A DNA stretch of 64,000 nt from positions 149,532 through 213,531 of the forward strand of contig UQWM01000001.1 of NCBI GenBank assembly GCA_900544795.1. The letters are read 5' to 3'. Positions 15,896 to 24,846 of this stretch are shown piece by piece. Source of the stretch: an uncultured Phascolarctobacterium sp. (GTDB lineage Bacteria; Bacillota; Negativicutes; Acidaminococcales; Acidaminococcaceae). A model generated the notes under the pieces. The model was not told the origin of the DNA. It did not search any database and saw only the letters and a program-made list of their open reading frames with translations. The position numbers were made by a program, and so were the translations under genes. The first letter of the stretch is position 1. Every line of letters starts with the position of its first letter.

Positions 15896-17095
15896 TCAGT
15901 GTTTTCTTAATGATTTTTGTAAATCACGCACCTGCTGCTGCCACTCTTCGCGATAGGCACCGCCGCCCTGGGCAAAGCTTTGCGAGCCTCCGCCCTTGCC
16001 GCCGAACAGCTCTCCTGCCAGCTGGCAAAGCACCCGGCAATCAGCCCCGGTTCCACTGCCGCAGCCCAGCACATAATTCACCCGCTCACCGCTGCGGTAG
16101 ACTACGGCGGCTACAGTCCGTTCACCCGCCAGCAATTTGTTCAGCAGCAGCTTGGCATCGGCAGCGCTGCAATCCTCCTGCGCCACCGCTACATATTTTA
16201 TGCCATCCTCGTCCGTATCAGCCTGCGCCAAAATCTGCGGCGCCAATAGTTCGTACAGTCTGGCAGTCTGCACTTTCAGCCGTTCGCCCTGAGCGGCCAG
16301 CTCTTCCTGCAATTTGCTGATTCCCTGAGGCACGTTTTCCGGCTTCATCGACAGCAAATGCCCCGCCTGCCAAATATACTCATTCTTGCTGCGCGCGTCC
16401 TCCAGCGCCCAGCGGCCACACAAAAATTCTACCCGGCTGCCGTCCTTATGGTGATAGTAGCGGTTGATGCGCACCAATCCCACCATCCCCGTGCGGGTAG
16501 GATGCGTGCCGCAGCAGGTGCAAATATCGCCGCCCTCAACGGTCACGATACGCAGCGTGCCCGTCAGCTTTTCATTCTTTTTACGCATCACCAGCTGGGG
16601 CAATGCCGTATGGGGCAGATAGCTGACAGTGATCGGCTTGTCCTCCCAAATTTCTTCGTTCGTATAATCCTCGGCTCGGGCCAGCTCGGCCGCCGTCAGT
16701 TCTTTGTCCAGGTCGATAGTCACCAGCCGCTCACCCATATGAAAACCCACGTTATTAGCGCCAAACAGTTTCCACACCGCGTGGGAAAGAATGTGCTCAC
16801 CGGCATGCTGCTGCATATGGTCCAACCGGGCTTGCCAGTCCAGCACCGCCTCCACCTGCGCACCTACGTCCAGCGGTTGCTCGCAGTAGTGGATAACGTC
16901 GCCGTCACGTTCGGCAGCATAAGTCATTTTTGTGCCGCCCAAGGTGCCACGGTCACTCAGCTGGCCCCCTCCTTCAGGAAAAAACACCGTCCTGTCCAGC
17001 ACCACGGCAAAGCCCTTTTTAGCTTCAGTGCAGCTCTTTACCGTCGCCGTGCAGCTGCGCAGCAGCGAATCCTGCTCATATAATTTTTCCGTCAT
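15896..17095 (-). CDS. Alanyl-tRNA editing protein, AlaX-L type
   Basis: 399-residue free-standing editing protein. It has the AlaRS second additional domain with its zinc ligands (HAGEHIL near the first third, CTCCGTH in the middle) and a C-terminal DHHA1-like domain ending in the glycine-rich ELFGGKGGGSQSFAQGGG. It hydrolyses Ser-tRNA(Ala) or Gly-tRNA(Ala) made in error. ATG at 17095 is chosen over a GTG 15 bases upstream because GAGGGG is correctly spaced only from the ATG. Monocistronic, with an extended -10 promoter at 17131-17139. Confidence 0.92.
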   Translation of the reverse strand: MTEKLYEQDSLLRSCTATVKSCTEAKKGFAVVLDRTVFFPEGGGQLSDRGTLGGTKMTYAAERDGDVIHYCEQPLDVGAQVEAVLDWQARLDHMQQHAGEHILSHAVWKLFGANNVGFHMGERLVTIDLDKELTAAELARAEDYTNEEIWEDKPITVSYLPHTALPQLVMRKKNEKLTGTLRIVTVEGGDICTCCGTHPTRTGMVGLVRINRYYHHKDGSRVEFLCGRWALEDARSKNEYIWQAGHLLSMKPENVPQGISKLQEELAAQGERLKVQTARLYELLAPQILAQADTDEDGIKYVAVAQEDCSAADAKLLLNKLLAGERTVAAVVYRSGERVNYVLGCGSGTGADCRVLCQLAGELFGGKGGGSQSFAQGGGAYREEWQQQVRDLQKSLRKH

Positions 17096-17130
17096 TTTAA
17101 AACCCCTCACTAAAACAAATTTATATTTTT

Positions 17131-17139
17131 ATTATAACA
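17131..17139 (-). promoter_or_regulatory. Extended -10 promoter of the AlaX gene
   Basis: Minus-strand TGTTATAAT, about 36 bases upstream of the ATG. Confidence 0.5.
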
Positions 17140-17196
17140 CCGCTGCCGCCAACGGTTAAGCCCTCTTAGCTAATGTTTTCTTTAACCTATACTTTG

Positions 17197-17235
17197 TGTT
17201 ATAATGTGAACATTATTGAAAGATAATTTGTTCAC
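17197..17235 (+). promoter_or_regulatory. Promoter and start-site hairpin of the HAD gene
   Basis: Extended -10 TGTTATAAT (17197-17205) followed at once by the inverted repeat GTGAACA...TGTTCAC (17206-17212 and 17229-17235), with further TTAT/ATAA pairing inside. The repeat straddles the likely start site, so it could be an operator or a 5'-terminal mRNA hairpin. Confidence 0.45.
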
Positions 17236-17257
17236 AGAAATACCAAAGGAGCAAGCA

Positions 17258-17911
17258 ATGTATAAATATATCCTCTTCGATTTAGACGGCACCCTCACCG
17301 ACTCTGCCCCCGGCATCATCCGCTGCGTACAGTACGCCCTGGAAAAATGCGGCAAAGGCAGCTGGGACGCCGCCGACCTGTTTCGCTTCATCGGCCCGCC
17401 GCTGACAGAATCTTTCCAAAAATTCTGCGGTATGACCGCCGCAGAAGCCGACACCGGTCTTGAATATTACCGCGAGCGCTTTGCCCGCGTCGGTATGTAC
17501 GAAAACTCAGTCTATGGCGGTGTGCCAGAATTGCTGCAAACCCTGCGGCAGGCAAATAAAACCCTTGCTGTCGCTACCAGCAAGCCGCAGCTTTATGCCG
17601 AAAAGATCCTGGAACATTTTGGCCTCGCCAACTATTTCGTTACCATTGCCGGCCCCGGCTTCAACGGCGAACTGCCCACCAAGGCCGACGTTATCACCGA
17701 AGTACTGAGCCGCCTGGACGTAGCAGGCAGCGCCAAAGCCAGCGCCGTCATGCTGGGTGACCGCGAGCACGACGCCATCGGTGCCCAGCAAAACGGTATC
17801 GAAGTTTTCGGCGCCGGCTATGGCTACAGCGCACCCGGCGAACTGGCAGCGGCAGGCATCAGCAAAATAGCCGCCCAACCAACAGATTTTGCCAGATTTT
17901 TATTAAAATAA
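17258..17911 (+). CDS. HAD-family phosphatase, phosphoglycolate phosphatase-like
   Basis: 217-residue HAD hydrolase. Motif I is FDLDGTLTDS (nucleophile Asp-9 region), motif II is in VATSKP, and motif III/IV is MLGDREHDAIGA. An alpha-helical cap lies between motifs I and II. Closest by pattern to Gph/PpaX-like enzymes that clear phosphoglycolate or pyrophosphate, though the substrate is not decidable. ATG at 17258 has AAAGGAGC upstream, so earlier in-frame codons are discarded. Single-gene unit with its own terminator. Confidence 0.9.
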   Translation: MYKYILFDLDGTLTDSAPGIIRCVQYALEKCGKGSWDAADLFRFIGPPLTESFQKFCGMTAAEADTGLEYYRERFARVGMYENSVYGGVPELLQTLRQANKTLAVATSKPQLYAEKILEHFGLANYFVTIAGPGFNGELPTKADVITEVLSRLDVAGSAKASAVMLGDREHDAIGAQQNGIEVFGAGYGYSAPGELAAAGISKIAAQPTDFARFLLK

Positions 17912-17924
17912 ACCACTAAACACC

Positions 17925-17958
17925 AACAGCCCGACGCAAATGCGTCGGGCTGTTTTAT
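17925..17958 (+). terminator. Intrinsic terminator of the HAD gene
   Basis: AACAGCCCGACGCA / TGCGTCGGGCTGTT, 14-bp stem, then TTAT. Confidence 0.82.
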
Positions 17959-17990
17959 CATTACTTTAAATTTTGATTTTTAATCCAGGC

Positions 17991-18431
17991 TCATTGCAGC
18001 CAGTGCTCCAACACTTCTGTCATGCGTTCGATGCTGATGGGCTTGCTTAAATGCTCGTTCATACCGACCTGCTGCGCCATACGGATATCCGACGAAAAAG
18101 CGTCGGCAGTCATGGCCACTATAGGTATCTGCCTTGCGTCCGGGCGCTCCAGCTTGCGAATGGCCTTCGTCGCTTCGTAACCGTTCATTACCGGCATCCG
18201 CACGTCCATAAAGATCATGGCATAAGTACCCGGCGCGGCAACGGCAAACATTTCCAGCGCCTGCTGACCGTTTTGGGCTCCCGTACAGCAAACGCCCAAA
18301 CTATGCAAAAACTCCTGGGCGATCTCCATATTCAAATCATTGTCTTCTACTACCAACACCCGGTGCCCGCTAAAATCGCAGTTGCGGGGCGCTTTGGCTT
18401 CCGGCAGCTGCTTCTTTTCGTCCTCACGCAA
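17991..18431 (-). CDS. Receiver domain: displaced C-terminus of the hybrid histidine kinase
   Basis: 146 codons, mostly a complete receiver domain (RVLVVEDNDLNMEIA, phospho-acceptor aspartate in FMDVRMPVMNGYEA, conserved lysine in HLSKPIS). Reading this frame backwards past its nominal start gives the missing end of the kinase ATPase domain, EGGAVFTVSLPLRW, immediately before LREDEKK. It is therefore not an independent gene but the 3' part of the upstream kinase, put out of frame by one base near 18474-18477. If translated alone from TTG at 18431, it would be a stand-alone receiver. Confidence 0.75.
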   Translation of the reverse strand: MREDEKKQLPEAKAPRNCDFSGHRVLVVEDNDLNMEIAQEFLHSLGVCCTGAQNGQQALEMFAVAAPGTYAMIFMDVRMPVMNGYEATKAIRKLERPDARQIPIVAMTADAFSSDIRMAQQVGMNEHLSKPISIERMTEVLEHWLQ

Positions 18432-20404
18432 CCAGCGCAGGGGCAGCGATACAGTAAATACCGCGCCGCCCTCGGGGCATTGTCAGCCTCGATAGTGCCG
18501 CCCATCAGGTTGGTCAAATTCTTACAGATGGCCAGCCCCAATCCCGTACCTTCGATCTTACTGGTGCGGCTGTCGCCACCCCGCTCGAACATGTCAAATA
18601 TCTTCGGCAGCAAAGCCTGCGCGATGCCCGGCCCGTTATCGCTGATAATAAAGCTGTAGTGGGCGTGCTGCTCTAAAAGCGCAGGCAGTTCCCGCACTAC
18701 GCAGCTGATCACGCCGCCCTCAGGCGTATATTTAACGGCGTTGCCGATGATATTCAGCAGTATCTGCTTGATATGCGTACTATCGGCGGCAACATACAAA
18801 TGCTCCAGCCCGTCCAGCCGCAGCTCTACCTGCTGCTGCTTTTTGGCCGCTATAGGCCGCACCATATTCAAAACATTTTCCAAAAGCTCGGGCAAAAACA
18901 ACTCATCTTCCGACAGGCTCACCTTGCCGCTTTCGATTTTGGACATATTCAGAACTCCGTTGATCAGCTCCAGCAAATGTTCGGAGCTGGAACCTATTTT
19001 TTCCAGGCAGTCCAGCACCCTGTCCCTGTCAGCGATATTTTGCCGGGCGATAGTCGTCATGCCGATAATGGCGTTCATGGGCGTGCGGATATCGTGGCTC
19101 ATTTTCGATAAAAAGACGCTTTTGGCCTCGCTGGCACTGTGGGCCGCTACCAAAGCATCCTTCAGCGCCTGCTTCTGCTCCATTTCCCGGCGACGTTCCT
19201 CGTCGATAAAACGGGCCACAAAAATCGCCTGCTGTTTTTTCGAACCGCTAAAATCCGGCAGATAAGACGCCATTACCTGGATCCATTTATAGATGCCGCC
19301 GTCCTTGCGGCGCAGCTCCATTTCCAGCGTATCGCCGTTCTTGGTCAGCAGCCGACGCATCTCGTTCAAACTAAAACGCAGCTTGAACTTGTGCCAGTCC
19401 TCGCGCAGTACCACGTCACGGGTATGCAGCAAAAATTCCTCGCAGGTGCCGTTATAGGGATAATCCACGCATTGCTGCCCGGTCAGTTCTACAAAACGGT
19501 AGGTACCCGCATCCAAATCAAAGTGCACTACCGCGTAATAAATATCGCCCAACACATAATTGATCTCGTAATTCAGGCTCTCCACCTGCTGCTTTTCCTG
19601 CTGCAAACGTTTCCAGGCCTCGATATTGCGCATAGTTCCAACTACACGTACCGGCCGTCCCTGCTCGTACACGGCCGTAGCCTGCACCAGATACCAGCTG
19701 TGCACGCTGCTGTTATCCATATGACGGCGCAGCTTCAGCTCCACCGGCTCTTCGCCGCCTTTACCCAACAGCAGCTGCCGCCAGGCACTGCGGTGCACAT
19801 AATCTACCAGATTTTCCTGTTCCAGCACGTTCAGATAATCGGGCACATAGCTTTTGCCGCTTTCGAGGCCGGCGCTACCCGCCATACCCCACGAATACAT
19901 GCTGTCCTGTGCGATGTCGTATTCAAACAGCAGGTCCATACTGGACTCCATCGCAACCCGGTAACGCTCTTTCTCGGCATGCAGACGGCGTTCCATATCC
20001 TTGCGGACGGTAATGTCACGCATAAAACAGCCGCAGTAACCGTGCAGCGGCTGGTAGCAGTCTACCGACAAATATTTTTTGACGGCCTGGCTGTAATCCT
20101 CTATGGTCTGCGTTACACCCTCCAGGGCGGTTTTAGCGTAGATATGCAGCCATTTATCATCGGTCTCCTCAAAAATATCATAAAAAGACATGCCCAGCAG
20201 ATAATTTTTTTCGGTCAAGCCTAATACATTCGCGCAGGCATTATTGGCATACACAAAAATAAAATCCTGCGGCCTGCCCTGCTCATCTGCCTCCATACGC
20301 AGCACATATACCGGCAGGGGCAACCGGTCAAACTGTATCATCATCCCCCGCTGGGTCGATGCAAAGTCGCTATTGAATTGTTTTACAAGAAGCTCTTTTT
20401 CCAA
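18350..20404 (-). CDS. Hybrid PAS histidine kinase, main part, frame-broken at its 3' end
   Basis: 684 codons as read. Several PAS-like sensor segments occupy about 25-400 with no transmembrane helix, so it should be a cytoplasmic sensor. HisKA follows with phospho-acceptor histidine in KMSHDIRTPMN (about residue 437), then HATPase_c with N box (NIIGNAVKYTPEGG), G1 (ISDNGPGI) and G2 (EGTGLGLAI). After GGTIEADNAP the frame runs into an arginine/cysteine-rich nonsense tail. The expected sequence continues in the -1 frame and leads into a receiver domain. Start TTG at 20404 has GAAGGG upstream. It follows a TetR gene by 31 bases, suggesting an operon. Whether the break is real or an assembly error cannot be told here. 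Confidence 0.8.
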   Translation of the reverse strand: MEKELLVKQFNSDFASTQRGMMIQFDRLPLPVYVLRMEADEQGRPQDFIFVYANNACANVLGLTEKNYLLGMSFYDIFEETDDKWLHIYAKTALEGVTQTIEDYSQAVKKYLSVDCYQPLHGYCGCFMRDITVRKDMERRLHAEKERYRVAMESSMDLLFEYDIAQDSMYSWGMAGSAGLESGKSYVPDYLNVLEQENLVDYVHRSAWRQLLLGKGGEEPVELKLRRHMDNSSVHSWYLVQATAVYEQGRPVRVVGTMRNIEAWKRLQQEKQQVESLNYEINYVLGDIYYAVVHFDLDAGTYRFVELTGQQCVDYPYNGTCEEFLLHTRDVVLREDWHKFKLRFSLNEMRRLLTKNGDTLEMELRRKDGGIYKWIQVMASYLPDFSGSKKQQAIFVARFIDEERRREMEQKQALKDALVAAHSASEAKSVFLSKMSHDIRTPMNAIIGMTTIARQNIADRDRVLDCLEKIGSSSEHLLELINGVLNMSKIESGKVSLSEDELFLPELLENVLNMVRPIAAKKQQQVELRLDGLEHLYVAADSTHIKQILLNIIGNAVKYTPEGGVISCVVRELPALLEQHAHYSFIISDNGPGIAQALLPKIFDMFERGGDSRTSKIEGTGLGLAICKNLTNLMGGTIEADNAPRAARYLLYRCPCAGCVRTKRSSCRKPKRPATAILAGTGCW

Positions 20405-20435
20405 GCTCGCTCACCCTTCTGCGTCAAGTCCGGTT

Positions 20436-21104
20436 TCATTTTGCAGCGTGTCCGTACAAAAACCTGTCTACGATTAGGTCAGCCAGCTCCTCGTCGGTAA
20501 AATCAGGCTGCCCTACATAATGCAGCACCGACATGGTCACCCCGCCAAACAAATGGTGCGACGTGATCGTGGGCTGCCCCAGTTTCATAAAGCCGCTTTC
20601 CATTGCTTCCTTAATGATCGCGATCAGACACTGTACCTGTTCCTTGATCAGGTCACGGTAGCGGCAGAGACGTTGGTATTCAGCCTCAGGCAAAGTATCG
20701 CCGTACAGCGAACTCATTTCCCACGAGCCGTCGTTTAAGATGATCGGATGGAAACCCCGCTGGTTGCCGCTCACCTCATACCACAAAATACGGTACAGGT
20801 CCTTATTATCCTGCAAAAACGGCAGCAGCTCCAGCATATAATCCCTGATCTTCTCCGGGGTCGTCTTTTGAGATTCGACCACGGCCCACAGCCGTTCTAA
20901 AAAGGGATTGATCTTGCCTGCCACCAGCGTGTAAAAAAGATTGTCTTTATTGCCGAAATATTTATAGACCGTACCTTTACCGGTATCAGCAAGCGCAATG
21001 ATCTCATCCAGGGTCGCCTGCACGTAACCACGGCGGCTGAAAACATCCTCGGCCGCCAGCAGTATCCTTTGATCTTTCGGTAAAGCCTTGTCTATTTCGC
21101 GCAT
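20436..21104 (-). CDS. TetR/AcrR family transcriptional regulator
   Basis: 222 residues. The N-terminal helix-turn-helix is typical: LLAAEDVFSRRGYVQATLDEIIALADTGKGTVYKYFGNKDNL. The ligand-binding C-terminal domain is divergent and names no effector. Such proteins are dimeric repressors released by small molecules. The ATG has AAGGGAAG upstream. It is first in an apparent two-gene unit with the hybrid kinase and divergent from korDABC (280-bp shared region), either of which could be a target. Confidence 0.92.
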   Translation of the reverse strand: MREIDKALPKDQRILLAAEDVFSRRGYVQATLDEIIALADTGKGTVYKYFGNKDNLFYTLVAGKINPFLERLWAVVESQKTTPEKIRDYMLELLPFLQDNKDLYRILWYEVSGNQRGFHPIILNDGSWEMSSLYGDTLPEAEYQRLCRYRDLIKEQVQCLIAIIKEAMESGFMKLGQPTITSHHLFGGVTMSVLHYVGQPDFTDEELADLIVDRFLYGHAAK

Positions 21105-21283
21105 AAAGCAAACTTCCCTTCAATGAATATTTTTTCCTGTTTTCTTTATTAATTATATTTTCTATATATATATATTATAAATTGTTTAGCCGAACTTTAC
21201 AAATCCAACTGCCTTAAGCCGATAAATTTCGCAAATTTATTTTTTTCACAATTTAGGGGGTTTATATCGCCGACGCTTTCCTA

Positions 21284-21289
21284 TATAAT
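21284..21289 (+). promoter_or_regulatory. -10 box of the korDABC operon
   Basis: TATAAT, with no good -35 at 17 bases. It lies in the divergent region between TetR and korD, about 95 bases before korD. I see no further clear element in this AT-rich gap. Confidence 0.4.
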
Positions 21290-21384
21290 AGAATTGAAAT
21301 CACCAGAAGGCAATGTTTATTTTTTAAAAATCATTTTTATACCGCTCACAGCGGACAGGTTAAAGAAAGAAGGAGGTCGCGATT

Positions 21385-21567
21385 ATGAGTCTGAAGGTCT
21401 ATACCAATCGCTGCAAAGGCTGCGGGATCTGCGTGGCATTTTGCCCTAAACAGGTTTTGGCGATCAGCGAGATCGAAAAAGTAGAGGTGGTCGCCGAGGA
21501 TAAATGTATCCAATGCGGCCAGTGCGAAACACGCTGCCCTGACTTTGCGATTTTTGTAGAAAAGTAA
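21385..21567 (+). CDS. korD: 2-oxoacid:ferredoxin oxidoreductase delta subunit (2x[4Fe-4S])
   Basis: 60-residue ferredoxin with two complete cluster motifs, CKGCGICVAFCP and CIQCGQCETRCP. It carries electrons from the thiamine-diphosphate subunit to free ferredoxin. AGGAGG precedes the ATG. It is first in the four-gene operon korDABC, with an 18-base gap to korA. Confidence 0.93.
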   Translation: MSLKVYTNRCKGCGICVAFCPKQVLAISEIEKVEVVAEDKCIQCGQCETRCPDFAIFVEK

Positions 21568-21585
21568 AACGGAGGAGTTGAAATC

Positions 21586-22722
21586 ATGTCCAAAATCCTT
21601 TTGTTACAAGGCAACCAGGCAGTAGTCGAAGGCGCCATCGCTGCCGGTGTAAAATTTTTCGGCGGATATCCTATCACGCCGTCTACCGAAGTGGCTGAAT
21701 CTTTGGCTGAACGCCTGCCTCTCGTTGGCGGCAAATTTATCCAGATGGAAGACGAGATCGCTTCCATGGGTTCCATTATCGGCGCAGCCCTGACCGGCAA
21801 AAAAGTTATGACCGCTACCAGCGGACCCGGCTTTTCTTTAAAACAGGAGCTGATCGGCTATGCCTGCATGGCTGAAGTACCGCTCGTCATCGTTAACGTA
21901 CAGCGCGTCGGTCCTTCTACCGGCCAGCCTACCTCTCCGTCCCAGGGCGACATCATGCAGGCCCGCTGGGGCACACACGGCGACCACTGGCTGATCGCAC
22001 TGACCCCGGCCAGCGTGCCCGAATGCTTTGAACTTACCCTGCGCGCTTACGCGCTCAGCGAAAAATATCGTGTGCCCGTTATCCTTCTGATGGATGAAGT
22101 TATCGGCCACATGCGCGAAAAAATCGAACTGCCCGACGACTACAGCGAGATCCCGCAGGCCGATCGCAAGCAGCCCGACTGCAAACCGGAAGACTTTAAG
22201 GCTTATGCGACCGACGAGAGCCTGGTGCCCGCCATGCCTGCTTTTGGCAGCGGCTACCGCTGGCATGTCACCGGCCTGGTCCACGACGAGACCGGTTTCC
22301 CCAAAGGCACTCCGGCAGCTACTTTGGAAGCTACCAACCGTCAGCACGACAAATTATATAAACATTTGGACGACATCGTACAGGTGGAAAACTACAAGAT
22401 GGAAGACGCTGAATACGCAGTCATCGCTTTTGGCGGCGGCGCGCGTACCGCTTACGAAGCCATCGATATGGCCCGCAAGGAAGGCCTTAAGGTCGGCCTG
22501 ATGCGCCCGATCACTATTTGGCCGCTGGCTGATAAACAGATCAAAGAACTGGCCTCCAAGGTCAAAGGCATTTTGGTCCACGAGCTGAACTACGGCCAGT
22601 ACGTTTTGGAAGTAGAGCGCGTAGTAGCAGGCCAGGTGCCCGTTTCGCTGTATGCCAAATACGACAACGAACCGGCTACTCCGGCGCAGCTTTTAGCTGA
22701 GATCAAAAAGGCTATGGCCTAA
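21586..22722 (+). CDS. korA: 2-oxoacid:ferredoxin oxidoreductase alpha subunit (2-oxoglutarate type)
   Basis: 378 residues. N-terminal pyrimidine-binding domain (GGYPITPSTEVAE, EDEIASMGSIIGAALTGKKVMTATSGPGFSL) followed by a C-terminal transketolase-like domain. With KorB it decarboxylates a 2-oxoacid, most likely 2-oxoglutarate, to the acyl-CoA with reduction of ferredoxin. Assignment to KOR rather than a 2-oxoisovalerate enzyme rests on overall resemblance and operon form. GGAGG lies upstream of the start. Reduced ferredoxin made here would feed Rnf encoded elsewhere in this window. Confidence 0.92.
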   Translation: MSKILLLQGNQAVVEGAIAAGVKFFGGYPITPSTEVAESLAERLPLVGGKFIQMEDEIASMGSIIGAALTGKKVMTATSGPGFSLKQELIGYACMAEVPLVIVNVQRVGPSTGQPTSPSQGDIMQARWGTHGDHWLIALTPASVPECFELTLRAYALSEKYRVPVILLMDEVIGHMREKIELPDDYSEIPQADRKQPDCKPEDFKAYATDESLVPAMPAFGSGYRWHVTGLVHDETGFPKGTPAATLEATNRQHDKLYKHLDDIVQVENYKMEDAEYAVIAFGGGARTAYEAIDMARKEGLKVGLMRPITIWPLADKQIKELASKVKGILVHELNYGQYVLEVERVVAGQVPVSLYAKYDNEPATPAQLLAEIKKAMA

Positions 22723-22742
22723 GAAGGAGAGGAGATTTGATT

Positions 22743-23570
22743 ATGAACATGGAAGCAATGATCGATAAATATTTCCGTCCGGGCCGCCTGCCTCATATCT
22801 GGTGCCCCGGCTGCGGCAACGGCGTCGTTACCGGCACTATTGTCAAAGCAGTTGCCAAACTGGATCTGGACAAAGATAAAGTAGCGGTTATTTCCGGCAT
22901 CGGCTGCTCCAGTCGTGCCTCCGGTTATTTAGATTTTAACACCGTCCATTCGGCCCATGGCCGCGCTTTGCCGGTAGCTACCGGCGTTAAACTGGCCGAC
23001 CCCGGCCTGACGGTGATCGTAGTTACAGGCGACGGCGACGCTACCGCTATCGGCGGCAACCACTTGATCCACGCCGCCCGCCGCAACATCGACATGACGG
23101 TAGTTTTGTACAATAACAGCATTTACGGTATGACTGGCGGCCAGTATTCGCCTTTGACCCCAACGGGCTCCAAAGCGACCACCGCCCCCTATAACAATAT
23201 CGAGCCTGATTTTAACATTGCGGAACTGGTAAAAGCAGCAGGCGCAACCTTCGTTGCCCGCGGCACCACTTTCCACGCCCAAATTTTAGCCGACCTGATC
23301 GCTAAAGGCATCGAGCACAAAGGCTTCAGCCTGATCGAGGCCGTAACGGCCTGCCCCATCTCCTTCGGACGCCAAAACAAAATGGGCGGCCCGGCCGACA
23401 TGATGAAATGGCAGCGCGACCACGCAGTACCGCTGGCAGCCTGGGATAAAATGACCGACGAACAAAAAGCTGGCAAATTCCCCATCGGCGTACTGTATCA
23501 GGTTGAAGGCAGACAAGAATACACGGCAGCCTACGACGAGCTGATCGCCAGAGCGCAGGGAGGTAAATAA
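22743..23570 (+). CDS. korB: 2-oxoacid:ferredoxin oxidoreductase beta subunit (TPP-binding)
   Basis: 275 residues. The thiamine-diphosphate-binding motif is GDGDATAIGGNH followed by the NNSIYGMTGGQYSP loop, and the HIWCPGCGNG cysteines near the N-terminus match the family Fe-S site. ATG at 22743 is preferred: AGAGGAG is correctly spaced from it, while a TTG six bases earlier is too close. Two bases separate its stop from korC. Confidence 0.93.
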   Translation: MNMEAMIDKYFRPGRLPHIWCPGCGNGVVTGTIVKAVAKLDLDKDKVAVISGIGCSSRASGYLDFNTVHSAHGRALPVATGVKLADPGLTVIVVTGDGDATAIGGNHLIHAARRNIDMTVVLYNNSIYGMTGGQYSPLTPTGSKATTAPYNNIEPDFNIAELVKAAGATFVARGTTFHAQILADLIAKGIEHKGFSLIEAVTACPISFGRQNKMGGPADMMKWQRDHAVPLAAWDKMTDEQKAGKFPIGVLYQVEGRQEYTAAYDELIARAQGGK

Positions 23571-23572
23571 TT

Positions 23573-24100
23573 ATGAAACAGGAATTACGTTTATCCGGCA
23601 CCGGCGGCCAGGGCCTCATTACAGCCGGTATCATCCTGGCAGAAGCAGCGCTTTTAGACGGCAAGTTGGCTATCCAGTCCCAGTCCTATGGCCCGGAAGC
23701 CAGAGGCGGCGCCTCTAAAGCCGAGGTCATCATCTCCGACGAAGCTATCCACTTCCCGAAAGTAACTGACCCGAACCTGCTGCTGGCTATGAGTCAGGAA
23801 GCAGCTACCAAATATTCACACGACCTGACGGCTGACAGCATCATGGTCACCGACAGCCTTTTTGTCAGCGACGTACCCAAATTCGGCGGCAAGGTTTACG
23901 AGCTGCCCATCACCCACAGCGCTAAAGAAGTGCTTGGCAAAGCCCTTTTCGCCAATATCATCGCTTTAGGCGCGCTGGTAAAGCTTACCGGCATCGTCAG
24001 TGAGGAATCGCTGGTCAAAGCCGTGCTGAACCGGGTACCCAAAGGCACCGAGGAGAAAAACAAACAGGCTTTGCAGGTCGGCATGGACCTGATCAAATAA
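23573..24100 (+). CDS. korC: 2-oxoacid:ferredoxin oxidoreductase gamma subunit
   Basis: 175 residues, the usual gamma-subunit size, with the conserved opening RLSGTGGQGLITAGIILAEA and the SQSYGPEARGGASKAEVIIS segment involved in CoA-dependent catalysis. AGGGAGGT precedes the ATG. Last gene of korDABC, closed by a strong terminator. Confidence 0.94.
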   Translation: MKQELRLSGTGGQGLITAGIILAEAALLDGKLAIQSQSYGPEARGGASKAEVIISDEAIHFPKVTDPNLLLAMSQEAATKYSHDLTADSIMVTDSLFVSDVPKFGGKVYELPITHSAKEVLGKALFANIIALGALVKLTGIVSEESLVKAVLNRVPKGTEEKNKQALQVGMDLIK

Positions 24101-24111
24101 TTTGCAAACTG

Positions 24112-24145
24112 ATACCCTGCGCCTTGTGGTGCAGGGTATTTTTTA
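24112..24145 (+). terminator. Intrinsic terminator of korDABC
   Basis: ATACCCTGC / GCAGGGTAT stem, 10-base loop, T-run directly after. Confidence 0.82.
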
Positions 24146-24209
24146 CTTACAAAGCCCGCCCCAAATATGCTATAGTATAAATAACAAACAAAGGACGAGG
24201 TATTTATTT

Positions 24210-24812
24210 ATGCTTATGCAACATATCGAAACCGCCCGTGCCGAAGACGATATCATCACCGACCTGGCCTTTACCGGCGAGCAGCTAACGGGCTCCGACC
24301 TGAGCAGACTGCACCTGCACCGGGTCAGCTTCAGCAAATGCCGCTTCACCAAATGCGATTTTACATCCACACGCTTTTTAAGCGTCACCTTTAAAAACTG
24401 TGATTTTGCCAACTGCTCCTTTAGCGACAGCTTTTGGAAGCAGTCCACTATCGACGACTGCAAGGGCAACGGCGCCGACCTTTCCCAAAGCACCTGCAAA
24501 GAAATGACGCTGCAAAGCAGCTGCTTCGACTACGCCAATTTTTCCAAATCCCAGTGGGACAGCGCCGTTATCAGCGGCTGCTCCTTTAAAGAATCCTTCT
24601 GGTCAGAGGTACGTTTTAAAAAACTGCGGCTGGAAAAAGCTGTTTTCAGCGGCGCCGATTTCTTTAAAACCTCGCTTAAAGACGTGGATTTTTCGGACTG
24701 CAAGATCGACGGCATCATGGTTTCAGAAACCTTTAAAGAACTGCGTGGCGCTAAGATCAACTTTGTGCAGTGCAGCGAGATCGCCAGACTGCTGGGCATC
24801 AAAATCATCTGA
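24210..24812 (+). CDS. Pentapeptide repeat protein
   Basis: 200 residues. Repeats of the A(D/N)LXX type are seen as phenylalanine/cysteine-rich units (LHRVSFSKCRFTKCDFTSTRF, then NCDFANCSFSD, then AVFSGADFF), giving a right-handed quadrilateral beta-helix. Comparable to YjbI-like and Qnr-like folds, but no DNA-mimic role can be claimed. ATG at 24210 has GAGG nine bases upstream; the longer in-frame extension overlaps the korC terminator and is discarded. A TGCTATAGT -10 at 24168-24176 suggests its own promoter. Confidence 0.85.
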   Translation: MLMQHIETARAEDDIITDLAFTGEQLTGSDLSRLHLHRVSFSKCRFTKCDFTSTRFLSVTFKNCDFANCSFSDSFWKQSTIDDCKGNGADLSQSTCKEMTLQSSCFDYANFSKSQWDSAVISGCSFKESFWSEVRFKKLRLEKAVFSGADFFKTSLKDVDFSDCKIDGIMVSETFKELRGAKINFVQCSEIARLLGIKII

Positions 24813-24846
24813 CCGCTCTACTGGCAAAAAACTAAAGTAAAACCTT

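Noticed and set aside
18470..18480. Programmed -1 frameshift in the hybrid kinase
   Set aside because: No slippery heptamer of the X-XXY-YYZ type and no obvious downstream pseudoknot; a one-base indel is simpler.
19139..20224. Plus-strand open frame of 361 codons over the hybrid kinase
   Set aside because: Antisense to conserved PAS and kinase sequence; no ribosome site and no domain.
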